A DNA stretch of 23,052 bases from Candidatus Mediterraneibacter colneyensis. Its GTDB lineage: Bacteria > Bacillota > Clostridia > Lachnospirales > Lachnospiraceae. Each line of letters begins with the position of its first letter. Position 1 is the stretch's first letter. Position numbers and translations under genes: made by a program. The stretch spans positions 1 to 23,052 of the forward strand of contig DXEY01000164.1 in the NCBI GenBank assembly GCA_019114745.1, in the 5' to 3' direction. The notes below the pieces were generated by a model that had not been told where the DNA came from, made no database searches, and saw only the letters and a program-made list of their open reading frames with translations. This document shows positions 16,716 to 22,899 of the stretch, one piece after another.

Positions 16716-16747
16716 AAAGCCGGAGATCTGCCTGATCCCCGGCTTTT
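16716..16747. terminator. bidirectional terminator between convergent genes
   Basis: AAAGCCGG (16716-16723) pairs with CCGGCTTT (16739-16746). GATC/GATC inside the loop can extend it. T residues follow on the plus side and A residues precede on the 5' side, so the structure can end both the MocR-type gene (+) and the small membrane protein gene (-). Confidence 0.8.
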
Positions 16748-16767
16748 CAGCATAACCGTATAAATAT

Positions 16768-17040
16768 TTATTTTTCTTCAGCAGCCGGTTCTTTTCCTTC
16801 TTTTTCTTCGTTTTCACCGGAAGCCGGCTCAGACTGTCCGCTGTTTTCCTTATTCAGAGATACATACTCGCGTTCAGCGGGCTGAAGGTCAGCGTCGAGG
16901 TCAAAGTCTTCGTCCTCGGTGTAATCAGTACCGTCATCTTCAAGCTCGTCGGAACTGTTTTTGAAGAAATATGCAACGGCGAGTCCGATCGCTGTTCCGA
17001 TAACAGCAAAGATACTAAACCATTTCACTAACTTTTTCAA
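16768..17040 (-). CDS. small single-helix membrane protein with acidic tail, unknown function
   Basis: A 90-residue protein that I cannot assign. A basic N-terminus (MKKLVKW) leads into one hydrophobic helix (about residues 7-26). About 60 residues follow that are dominated by E and D, with S, G and N, and that look disordered. The likely topology is a membrane anchor with an acidic tail. The start codon is TTG at 17040; an AGGAG (plus-strand 17049-17053) lies 8 bases upstream, and no in-frame ATG or GTG lies between. It is divergent from purA and shares the intergenic inverted repeat as its probable promoter. The leader can form a stem over the ribosome site. It resembles the 5035-5541 protein in design but not in sequence. 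Confidence 0.8.
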   Translation of the reverse strand: MKKLVKWFSIFAVIGTAIGLAVAYFFKNSSDELEDDGTDYTEDEDFDLDADLQPAEREYVSLNKENSGQSEPASGENEEKEGKEPAAEEK

Positions 17041-17048
17041 TGCAAGCT

Positions 17049-17088
17049 CTCCTTTCTGTCAGAAGATGTGCTCCAGAGGTGAAAGGAG
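17049..17088 (-). promoter_or_regulatory. possible stem hiding the ribosome site of the 16768-17040 gene
   Basis: CTCCTTTC (17049-17056) and GAAAGGAG (17081-17088) are exact inverted repeats separated by 24 bases. In the minus-strand transcript the GAAAGGAG copy next to the TTG start is the Shine-Dalgarno site, and the upstream CUCCUUUC could base-pair with it. Whether it folds in the cell is inference. Confidence 0.35.
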
Positions 17089-17104
17089 GACATCCCGAAT
17101 ATGA

Positions 17105-17144
17105 TTCCTATTGTAATACTTTTTTGTTTTAATTACAATAGGAA
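17105..17144. promoter_or_regulatory. perfect 13-bp inverted repeat acting as a symmetric divergent promoter
   Basis: TTCCTATTGTAAT (17105-17117) and ATTACAATAGGAA (17132-17144) are exact reverse complements with a 14-base T-rich spacer. On the plus strand this gives TTGTAA (17112-17117), 17 bases, TACAAT (17134-17139 by my count; box edges could shift by a base). By symmetry the minus strand has the same -35 and -10 boxes and spacing. The minus-strand start would fall near 17103, about 63 bases before the 90-residue gene; the plus start near 17146, toward purA. It may also be an operator. Confidence 0.6.
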
Positions 17145-17166
17145 CGTAAAAAAGAGGAAATAACAT

Positions 17167-17195
17167 TTTACAGAAAGGAAAATCTATAGTATAAT
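17167..17195 (+). promoter_or_regulatory. purA promoter
   Basis: TTTACA (17167-17172), a 17-base spacer and perfect TATAAT (17190-17195). The predicted start lies near 17202, followed by a short CGGCT/AGCCG hairpin in the leader and ATG at 17264. It is the better of two possible purA promoters. Confidence 0.8.
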
Positions 17196-17263
17196 TCTAA
17201 AGGCGGCTGAAAAAGCCGGCAATTATAATATATCTATCAGCACGATACGCAGGAGGAATAAAA

Positions 17264-18544
17264 ATGGTAAAAGCAGTAGTAGGTGCGAACTGGGGCGATG
17301 AGGGAAAGGGCAAGATCACAGATATGCTCGGGAAAGAGTCCGATATTATCGTACGTTTTCAGGGTGGAGCGAATGCAGGCCACACGATTGTAAACGATTA
17401 TGGCAAATTTGCGCTGCATACACTGCCGTCCGGCGTTTTCTACAGTCATACGACAAGTGTGATCGGAAACGGCGTTGCCCTGGATGTCCCGAAACTCTTT
17501 GAAGAGATCCGGTCGATCGTAGACAAAGGGGTTCCGATGCCGAAGATCCTTGTATCTGAGAGGGCACAGATGGTAATGTCCTATCACAAGAATTTCGACG
17601 CGTACGAGGAGGAACGTCTGGGAGGCAAGTCTTTTGGTTCCACAAAGTCAGGGATTGCTCCGTTTTACTCAGACAAATACTCGAAGATCGGATTCCAGGT
17701 GAGTGAGCTGTTTGATGATGAACTGCTCAGGGAGAAGGTTGTCCGTATCGCAGAGCAGAAGAATGTGCTGCTCGAGCATCTCTACCATAAACCACTGATC
17801 GATCCTGATGAACTGTATAAAGAACTTATTAGTTATAAAGAAATGGTGGAGCCGTATGTATGCGATGTATCGCTCTATCTCCATAATGCGCTGAAAGAAG
17901 GGAAGAACATCCTACTCGAAGGACAGCTCGGATCTCTCAAAGATCCGGATCACGGAATCTATCCGATGGTCACATCTTCTTCCACACTGGCAGCTTATGG
18001 CGCCATCGGCGCAGGTATCCCGCCCTATGAGATCAAACAGGTCATCACAGTCTGCAAGGCATACTCCAGTGCAGTCGGTGCGGGCGCTTTTGTGAGCGAG
18101 ATCTTCGGCGAGGAGGCAGATGAGCTGAGAAACCGCGGTGGAGACGGCGGAGAGTACGGCGCAACGACGGGACGCCCGAGGCGTGTGGGCTGGTTTGACT
18201 GTGTTGCCTCAAAATACGGATGCCGGATGCAGGGAACGACAGATGTTGCATTTACAGTGCTGGATGTGCTTGGATATCTGGACGAGATCCCGGTCTGCGT
18301 AGGATACGAGATCAACGGCGAGGTTACAACTGACTTCCCGGTTACCCATCTGCTGGAGAAAGCAAAACCGGTATTTAAGAAACTTCCGGGCTGGAAAGCG
18401 GATATTCGGGGAATCAGAAAATATGAGGATCTTCCGGAGAACTGCCGCAACTATATCGAGTTCATCGAAAAAGAGATCGGATATCCGATCACGATGATCA
18501 GCAACGGTCCGGGACGGGATGATATTATCTACCGCAACCGGTAA
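17264..18544 (+). CDS. purA: adenylosuccinate synthase
   Basis: GTP-dependent joining of aspartate to IMP, the first committed step to AMP. The 426 residues are the normal length. The P-loop-like GANWGDEGKGK includes the catalytic D12, and GGANAGHTI holds H40, which assists 6-phosphoryl-IMP formation. Further family blocks are SGIAPFYSDKYSKIG, LLEGQLGSLKDPDHGIYPMVTSSS, GAGAFVSEIFGEEADELRNRGGDGGEYGATTGRPRRVGWFD and, near the end, NGPGRDD. The GYLDEIPVCVGYEINGE part matches the base-recognition region. AGGAGG lies 7 bases before the ATG. It is transcribed alone, with two possible promoters upstream and two hairpins downstream. Confidence 0.98.
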   Translation: MVKAVVGANWGDEGKGKITDMLGKESDIIVRFQGGANAGHTIVNDYGKFALHTLPSGVFYSHTTSVIGNGVALDVPKLFEEIRSIVDKGVPMPKILVSERAQMVMSYHKNFDAYEEERLGGKSFGSTKSGIAPFYSDKYSKIGFQVSELFDDELLREKVVRIAEQKNVLLEHLYHKPLIDPDELYKELISYKEMVEPYVCDVSLYLHNALKEGKNILLEGQLGSLKDPDHGIYPMVTSSSTLAAYGAIGAGIPPYEIKQVITVCKAYSSAVGAGAFVSEIFGEEADELRNRGGDGGEYGATTGRPRRVGWFDCVASKYGCRMQGTTDVAFTVLDVLGYLDEIPVCVGYEINGEVTTDFPVTHLLEKAKPVFKKLPGWKADIRGIRKYEDLPENCRNYIEFIEKEIGYPITMISNGPGRDDIIYRNR

Positions 18545-18564
18545 AGATATCGTACAGGATGAGC

Positions 18565-18643
18565 GGCGCATGGAACTATGTGCGCCTGAAATAAAATACA
18601 GCGCAGTACAGAAGTGCAGGGGATGCATTTTTGTACTGCGCTG
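18565..18643 (+). terminator. two consecutive hairpins after purA
   Basis: The first hairpin is GGCGCA (18565-18570) with TGCGCC (18581-18586). The second has perfect 13-bp arms, ACAGCGCAGTACA (18598-18610) and TGTACTGCGCTGT (18631-18643), with an inner AAGTGCA/TGCATTT stem. Only a broken T tract (TTCATTTTAG) follows, so it may be an imperfect terminator or a 3'-end stability structure. Confidence 0.6.
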
Positions 18644-18713
18644 TTCATTTTAGTCATAATACAGTCTGCCGTTTCATATAATATAAAGCTGAGATAAAAA
18701 AGGAGGTATTTTT

Positions 18714-18872
18714 ATGCGTCAAAACAGTGAAGAAACGGCGGCAAACATGATATCGATGGAAGAATACCTGAAAAAAAGACAAGCGATAACAGGATCAGAG
18801 GATGAATGCAATTCTCAATATACATCTGAAATCCCATCCGCATGGAAGCTGGCTGAATTACTCTATGTGTGA
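18714..18872 (+). CDS. 52-residue small protein, unknown function
   Basis: A short reading frame with a very strong ribosome site: AAGGAGGT (18700-18707) 6 bases before ATG 18714. A TATAAT lies at 18677-18682 without a clear -35 box. The translation starts MRQNSEETAANMISMEEYL, continues KKRQAIT, has one Cys, and ends SAWKLAELLYV before TGA. The peptide is hydrophilic and likely helical, with no membrane helix. It sits between the purA hairpins and the end of the convergent 18887-19120 gene, 14 bases from that stop. I do not recognise it. The ribosome site is the main reason to believe it, and conservation is untested. Confidence 0.55.
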   Translation: MRQNSEETAANMISMEEYLKKRQAITGSEDECNSQYTSEIPSAWKLAELLYV

Positions 18873-18886
18873 CAGGTTCCCGTGAG

Positions 18887-19120
18887 TCAGCCGGGATTCC
18901 CGTTGTCTGTATCGCTGTCATCCTTCCGGTTTTTGAGCAGCCGTGCGACCAGGATATAGGCATAGAGCAGAACCGGGATCAATATGGTCGCGGCAACAGA
19001 GGCTTTCAGAAGCCCTGATGCAGCGGGGGAATCCATCAGTGCAAAGACAAGTGTAGAGAGATACATACCGGCAAAAAGAACGGCTCCGAAAAGTGCAAAG
19101 AAACGTTTGAATCTATCCAT
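18887..19120 (-). CDS. two-helix small membrane protein, unknown function
   Basis: A 77-residue protein with a basic start (MDRFKRFF), two hydrophobic helices (about 7-28 and 37-62) joined by the short loop MDSPAASGLLKAS, and a charged tail LLKNRKDDSDTDNGNPG. Both ends are predicted to be cytoplasmic. I recall similar unnamed proteins in Lachnospiraceae but no function. AGGAG lies about 8 bases upstream of the ATG. Its own promoter is at 19188-19216. The leader between that promoter and the ATG holds an imperfect inverted repeat, CTGACA (19154-19159) with TGTCAG (19166-19171). Confidence 0.78.
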   Translation of the reverse strand: MDRFKRFFALFGAVLFAGMYLSTLVFALMDSPAASGLLKASVAATILIPVLLYAYILVARLLKNRKDDSDTDNGNPG

Positions 19121-19187
19121 ATCATAATCTCCTGACTATAAAAATTTGCGTATCTGACATATCAGTGTCAGTGTATGCCATAGTTAT

Positions 19188-19216
19188 AGTATAGCGAAAA
19201 TAGTGGTTTACGGCAA
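19188..19216 (-). promoter_or_regulatory. promoter of the 18887-19120 gene
   Basis: On the minus strand: TTGCCG (19211-19216), 17 bases, TATACT (19188-19193). Its -35 box overlaps that of the plus-strand promoter at 19207 by two bases, so the two divergent promoters are interlocked. Confidence 0.65.
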
Positions 19217-19235
19217 ACAGAAATTGGTATATAAT
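19207..19235 (+). promoter_or_regulatory. promoter of the SEC-C/YdcF/aldo-keto reductase operon
   Basis: TTTACG (19207-19212), 17 bases, perfect TATAAT (19230-19235), about 40 bases before the 19282 start. It overlaps the divergent promoter at 19188-19216. Confidence 0.72.
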
Positions 19236-19281
19236 AATCAGCGACAGATTTTCAGTTAACAAGATAAAGGAGTAATATACA

Positions 19282-19797
19282 ATGAGTGAAAAGAGTTTGT
19301 TAGACCAGTGGCGCGGCATGGCGTATGACCAGACACTGTCAAGAGATCAGCTTGAAAAATTCTGGGCAAATTATTTCCTGATCGAGAAAGAAATTTATGA
19401 AAAACTTCTCGATGATCCTGATACAGAGGTAAAAGGAACAGTCAAAGAACTGGCGGAAAAGTACGGTCAGAATGTTATGACGATGGTAGGATTCCTTGAC
19501 GGGATTAACGACAGTCTCAAAACTCCGAATCCGATCGAGACGATGACGGAGGATACGGAGGTAAGTCTCGGATTTGATAAAGAGAAGCTGTATAAAAACA
19601 TGGTGGACGCCAAGGCTGACTGGCTCTATGAACTTCCTCAGTGGGAGAAGATCTATGACGAAGAGACCAGAAAGCGTCTCTACAAAGAGCAGAAAGCATC
19701 CGGCACGATCCGCAAAGGCAAGAAGATCGGAAGAAATGATCCGTGTCCCTGCGGAAGCGGTAAAAAATATAAAAAGTGCTGTGGCAGAAACGCATAG
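19282..19797 (+). CDS. SEC-C zinc-motif protein
   Basis: A 171-residue soluble protein. The last 22 residues are a SEC-C motif, GRNDPCPCGSGKKYKKCCG (150-168). It has the C-x-C...C-C zinc ligands C155, C157, C166 and C167, as found at the C-terminus of SecA and many stand-alone proteins. The first 140 residues are helical and acidic and match no domain I can name; proteins with this layout occur in Lachnospiraceae. The motif could bind SecB-like partners or ribosomes, but its role here is unknown. AAAGGAG precedes the ATG. The stop TAG abuts the ydcF-like ATG with no gap. Confidence 0.88.
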   Translation: MSEKSLLDQWRGMAYDQTLSRDQLEKFWANYFLIEKEIYEKLLDDPDTEVKGTVKELAEKYGQNVMTMVGFLDGINDSLKTPNPIETMTEDTEVSLGFDKEKLYKNMVDAKADWLYELPQWEKIYDEETRKRLYKEQKASGTIRKGKKIGRNDPCPCGSGKKYKKCCGRNA

Positions 19798-20526
19798 ATG
19801 AAACTTTATTTCTTGATCGTGGGTGTTTTGTGTCTGATTTATTATGTGATACTTGTCTGTTATTCACGAAAGCTCAGATCAACGTTTGCAGTATTCTGGC
19901 TGCTGTTTGGCGGCGCGCATCTTATAGCGGGATGTGCGCCGCTGACTGCATACATGTATACGATATTGATGTGGATCTGTGCGATATGCTGGATCATTTT
20001 TCTCTTCGTAGAGAGCAGGATCATTGCCGCTTTGTTCTCACCGGGAGAAAAGGAAGCAGACGTGCTGATCGTCCTCGGTGCTCAGGTGAGAGGGACAAGG
20101 ATTACAGATTCGCTGAAACGCCGGCTGGATCGGACTCTTGTCTATCTGAAACGATACCCGGATGTAAAAGTGATCGTATCGGGCGGACAGGGGCCGGGGG
20201 AAGATGTTGCCGAGGCGGATGCAATGGCAGAATATCTGCTGAAAAACGGCGTATCTCCCAAGGCGCTTTTCCGGGAAGATCAGTCTGTCTCCACAAGGGA
20301 GAACCTGAGATTCAGCAGGAAATATCTGGACGGCGGGCGAGACAGGATCGGCATCGTGACGAACGGCTTCCATATTTACAGGGCTTTGACGATCGCGAAA
20401 CAGGAAGGACTGTGCAATCTGATCCCGGTGCCGGCGTCCTCAAACCCGGTTTTTCAGGTCAATTATCTTGTGCGGGAGTTTTTTGCAGTACTGTATGTGT
20501 GGATGAAGAAAGGAGCAGGAAGATGA
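19798..20526 (+). CDS. YdcF family (DUF218) membrane protein
   Basis: A 242-residue protein: three hydrophobic segments within residues 1-78, then a DUF218 domain. The domain opens ADVLIVLGAQVRGTRITDSLKRRLD, has VIVSGGQGPGEDVAEADAM, and then REDQSVSTRENLRFS and VTNGFHIYRA, all conserved positions of the family. Related proteins (SanA, YdcF, ElyC) act at the cell envelope, and some bind S-adenosylmethionine. The exact reaction is not established. The ATG follows the SEC-C stop codon directly and I see no good ribosome site, so translation probably depends on coupling. The 3' end overlaps the aldo-keto reductase by four bases (ATGA). Confidence 0.9.
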   Translation: MKLYFLIVGVLCLIYYVILVCYSRKLRSTFAVFWLLFGGAHLIAGCAPLTAYMYTILMWICAICWIIFLFVESRIIAALFSPGEKEADVLIVLGAQVRGTRITDSLKRRLDRTLVYLKRYPDVKVIVSGGQGPGEDVAEADAMAEYLLKNGVSPKALFREDQSVSTRENLRFSRKYLDGGRDRIGIVTNGFHIYRALTIAKQEGLCNLIPVPASSNPVFQVNYLVREFFAVLYVWMKKGAGR

Positions 20527-21374
20527 AAAAGATCCCTGGTTTTATACTTAAAAATGGCATCGAGATACCGGTGGCAGCATTTGGGACATACAAGGCTGCG
20601 GACGGAAAAAGTGCTCAGGTGATACGCGCCGCCATCGAGGCGGGATACCGCTGTTTTGATACGGCGTCCTTTTACGGGACGGAGACTTATCTGGCAGAGG
20701 CGATCCGGGAGAGCGGGATTGCAAGAGAAGAGTTTTTTATCACGAGCAAAGTCTGGAAAACAGAAATGGGATATGAGAACACAAAGCAGGCATTTGAGAG
20801 GACACTGAAGAATCTGGATACCGATTATCTTGACATGTACCTGATCCACTGGCCGCTGCCTGAACCCGGATACCGCGACTGGAAAGCGCTGGATCTTGAG
20901 ACATGGCGGGCGATGGAAGACCTGTATGCGGAAGGAAAGATCCGGGCAATCGGCCTGAGCAATTTCCTTCCCCATCACATTGAAAATATACTTGCCAACT
21001 GCCGGGTAGAGCCTGTGACAGACCAGCTCGAGTATCATCCGGGCTACAGCCAGGAGGCTGCGGTACAGTACTGCCAGGCGCGGAGGATCCTCGTTCAGGC
21101 GTGGAGCCCCATCGGGCGGAGAAGAGTGCTCGAGGAGCCTTTGGTAAGAGAACTCGCAGAAAAATACGGGGTGTCACCGGCACAGATCTGTCTGAAATTT
21201 GCGGTTCAGAGAGGAATCCTTCCGCTGCCGAAATCTTCTTCCCCGGAGCGGATGAGAGAAAATATGGATCTCTTCTCATTTGAGATGGAGAAGGAAGATA
21301 TCTGGCGGCTTGCCACCATGCCGCAGCAGGGATGGTCAGGGGAGCATCCGGATCGGGAACGGGTAAAAATCTGA
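20523..21374 (+). CDS. aldo/keto reductase (AKR superfamily)
   Basis: A 283-residue NADPH-dependent (beta/alpha)8-barrel oxidoreductase of normal length. The catalytic tetrad is complete: D46 (CFDTASFYG), Y51, K76 (TSKVW) and H109 (LIHWP). GLSNF, LEYHPGY and the C-terminal PLPKSSSPERMREN coenzyme-binding stretch match AKR5-type 2,5-diketogluconate/prostaglandin F synthase-like reductases. The physiological substrate is unknown. The start is ATG 20523, overlapping the ydcF-like stop, with AAGGAGCAGGAAG before it. The same frame is open back to 19776, but that part runs through the ydcF-like gene in another phase and is not coding. It is last of a three-gene unit. Confidence 0.95.
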   Translation: MKKIPGFILKNGIEIPVAAFGTYKAADGKSAQVIRAAIEAGYRCFDTASFYGTETYLAEAIRESGIAREEFFITSKVWKTEMGYENTKQAFERTLKNLDTDYLDMYLIHWPLPEPGYRDWKALDLETWRAMEDLYAEGKIRAIGLSNFLPHHIENILANCRVEPVTDQLEYHPGYSQEAAVQYCQARRILVQAWSPIGRRRVLEEPLVRELAEKYGVSPAQICLKFAVQRGILPLPKSSSPERMRENMDLFSFEMEKEDIWRLATMPQQGWSGEHPDRERVKI

Positions 21375-21407
21375 GATGTGAACTGTATATTTTGAGACGT
21401 GACAGGG

Positions 21408-21420
21408 CATGATAATCATG
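21408..21420. other. short perfect palindrome before the DUF1540 gene
   Basis: CATGAT-A-ATCATG, symmetric about A21414 and 12 bases upstream of the ribosome site of the next gene. It includes GATAAT. It could be an operator or chance. Confidence 0.25.
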
Positions 21421-21446
21421 AATCTGCAGAAAGAGGAGGTATTATC

Positions 21447-21767
21447 ATGCCGGAATTAAAATGTACGGTACAGACATGTGTACACAATCAGCAGTATCTC
21501 TGTGATCTTGACAAGATCCAGGTCGGAGGCGAAAACGCCAGGAATCCCCAGGAGACCTGCTGCGATAGTTTTCAGGAGAGGAAAGAGGGGAGCGCAATGA
21601 ATACGGTGCGCCAGGCTTCTGACCGCTCTGCCATTGACTGTAAGGCGACAAAGTGTATGTACAATGAAGCGTGCCAGTGCCATGCGGGTAAGATCAGTGT
21701 GGAAGGCGGCAGCGCTACTGCGAGTGAGGGCACAGAGTGTGCCACATTCCAGTGCCACTGCGGCTGA
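21447..21767 (+). CDS. tandem DUF1540 cysteine-rich protein
   Basis: A 106-residue protein with two copies of the roughly 38-residue DUF1540 motif: residues 6-42 (C6, C11, C19, C38, C39, ending CDSF) and 65-101 (C65, C70, C76, C78, C98, ending CATF). Each has an internal K-I-x-V-x-G-G segment. A polar linker joins them and the protein ends QCHCG. The Cys pattern suggests metal binding, but no function is established for the domain. GAGGAGGT (21433-21440) 6 bases before ATG 21447 fixes the start; an in-frame start at 21399 has no such site. A clear terminator follows, so it is monocistronic or ends the preceding unit. Confidence 0.88.
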   Translation: MPELKCTVQTCVHNQQYLCDLDKIQVGGENARNPQETCCDSFQERKEGSAMNTVRQASDRSAIDCKATKCMYNEACQCHAGKISVEGGSATASEGTECATFQCHCG

Positions 21768-21780
21768 CGGTAACAGCAGC

Positions 21781-21817
21781 AAACACCGGGTTCTTCTTAG
21801 GAGTGCCCGGTGTTTTT
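21781..21817 (+). terminator. intrinsic terminator after the DUF1540 gene
   Basis: AAACACCGGG (21781-21790) pairs with CCCGGTGTTT (21806-21815), followed by a run of T to 21817. Confidence 0.93.
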
Positions 21818-21844
21818 GCGTGTGGAGCACCTCATTTTTGCTTG

Positions 21845-21874
21845 TTGACGGTCAGACGCGCCAGGAGGTATAAT
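21845..21874 (+). promoter_or_regulatory. metA promoter
   Basis: TTGACG (21845-21850), an 18-base spacer and perfect TATAAT (21869-21874). This leaves a leader of about 58 bases before ATG 21939, too short for a SAM riboswitch or T-box. Confidence 0.78.
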
Positions 21875-21938
21875 CTTATTATCTAACGTTTGCGCAGACA
21901 GCGCTGAAAATACAGAATGACAGAAGAGGAGAGAGATT

Positions 21939-22859
21939 ATGCCGATTCGTGTACAGAATGATCTTCCGGTGAAAGAAATACTGGAACAGGAAAATATATT
22001 TGTGATGGACGAGTACAGAGCTGCCCATCAGGACATCCGTCCGATCAGTATCGGGCTGCTCAATCTCATGCCGCTTAAAGAGGATACGGAGCTTCAGATC
22101 CTGCGCTCCCTGTCCAATACACCGCTTCAGGTGGACGTTACCTTCGTGCGCATGACCAGCCATGTGTCAAAGAATACATCGACGAGCCATATTTACAAAT
22201 TTTATGAGCCGTTTGAAAATATCAGGAACAAGAAGTTTGACGGATTTATCATCACCGGAGCTCCGGTGGAGCGGATGCCTTTTGAAGAGGTGGATTACTG
22301 GGAGGAGCTGGAGGAGATCATGGAATGGACGAATACAAACGTGACCTCCACCCTTCATCTCTGCTGGGGAGCGCAGGCAGGGATCTATTACCACTATGGC
22401 ATTAACAAAAGGGAACTGCCCCGGAAACTGTCCGGCGTGTACAGACACCGGGTGAGAAACCGGAAGATCCCTCTGGTCAGAGGATTTGACGATCTGTTTA
22501 TGGCTCCGCATTCCAGATATACGGAAGTGCCCCAGGAACTTCTGGAGGCAGACGAGAGGATCACGATCCTCGCAGATTCGCTGCAGGCGGGCGTATTTCT
22601 GTGTATGGCAAAAGAAGGACGGCAGATCTTTGTTATGGGACATCCCGAGTATGACAGGGTCACTCTGGACGCAGAGTACAAGAGAGATCTTGGAAAGGGC
22701 ATAAATCCGCAGATACCGGAAAATTATTACCCGGAAGATGACCCGGAGAATAAGCCGGTTCTTACCTGGCGTTCCCATGCGAATAACCTGTATACAAACT
22801 GGCTGAATTATTATGTATACCAGGTAACGCCGTACGATCTGTACGGGACGCCGTTTTAG
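21939..22859 (+). CDS. metA: homoserine O-acetyltransferase, MetA type
   Basis: Activates homoserine for methionine synthesis. The 306 residues are the standard MetA length, with the class I glutaminase-like fold. The nucleophile C142 is in HLCWGAQAG, and the H235/E237 pair is in MGHPEYD. Residue 111 is Glu (ITGAPVERM). In published work on this family, Glu at 111 gives acetyl-CoA preference and Gly gives succinyl-CoA, so this enzyme is predicted to make O-acetylhomoserine despite the common succinyltransferase label. GAGGAGAG lies before the ATG. It has its own promoter and no other met gene beside it. It converges with the TraX-like gene, with only 40 bases between the two stop codons and no clear terminator. 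Confidence 0.96.
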   Translation: MPIRVQNDLPVKEILEQENIFVMDEYRAAHQDIRPISIGLLNLMPLKEDTELQILRSLSNTPLQVDVTFVRMTSHVSKNTSTSHIYKFYEPFENIRNKKFDGFIITGAPVERMPFEEVDYWEELEEIMEWTNTNVTSTLHLCWGAQAGIYYHYGINKRELPRKLSGVYRHRVRNRKIPLVRGFDDLFMAPHSRYTEVPQELLEADERITILADSLQAGVFLCMAKEGRQIFVMGHPEYDRVTLDAEYKRDLGKGINPQIPENYYPEDDPENKPVLTWRSHANNLYTNWLNYYVYQVTPYDLYGTPF

Positions 22860-22899
22860 ATGCCGGAAAAGTATCCTTTTGAATTTTAGTGCCCATTTG

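Noticed and set aside
17101..17163. 20-residue leader-peptide frame (MIPIVILFCF...) after AAAGGAGG upstream of purA
   Set aside because: The AAAGGAGG is explained as the complement of the divergent gene's ribosome site. The frame lies across the promoter repeat and mostly upstream of the predicted transcript starts; spacing is 11 bases.
19776..20522. Upstream extension of the aldo-keto reductase frame, giving a 532-residue fusion
   Set aside because: It runs through the ydcF-like gene in another phase, has R/C/G-rich composition with no domain, and a normal reductase start with a ribosome site lies at 20523.
21818..21938. SAM riboswitch or T-box before metA
   Set aside because: The leader after the promoter is only about 58 bases and lacks the conserved cores of either switch.
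22860..22899. Terminator between metA and the TraX-like gene
   Set aside because: AAAAG-TATC-CTTTT is a weak 5-bp AT-rich stem without a clean T run; too poor to call.
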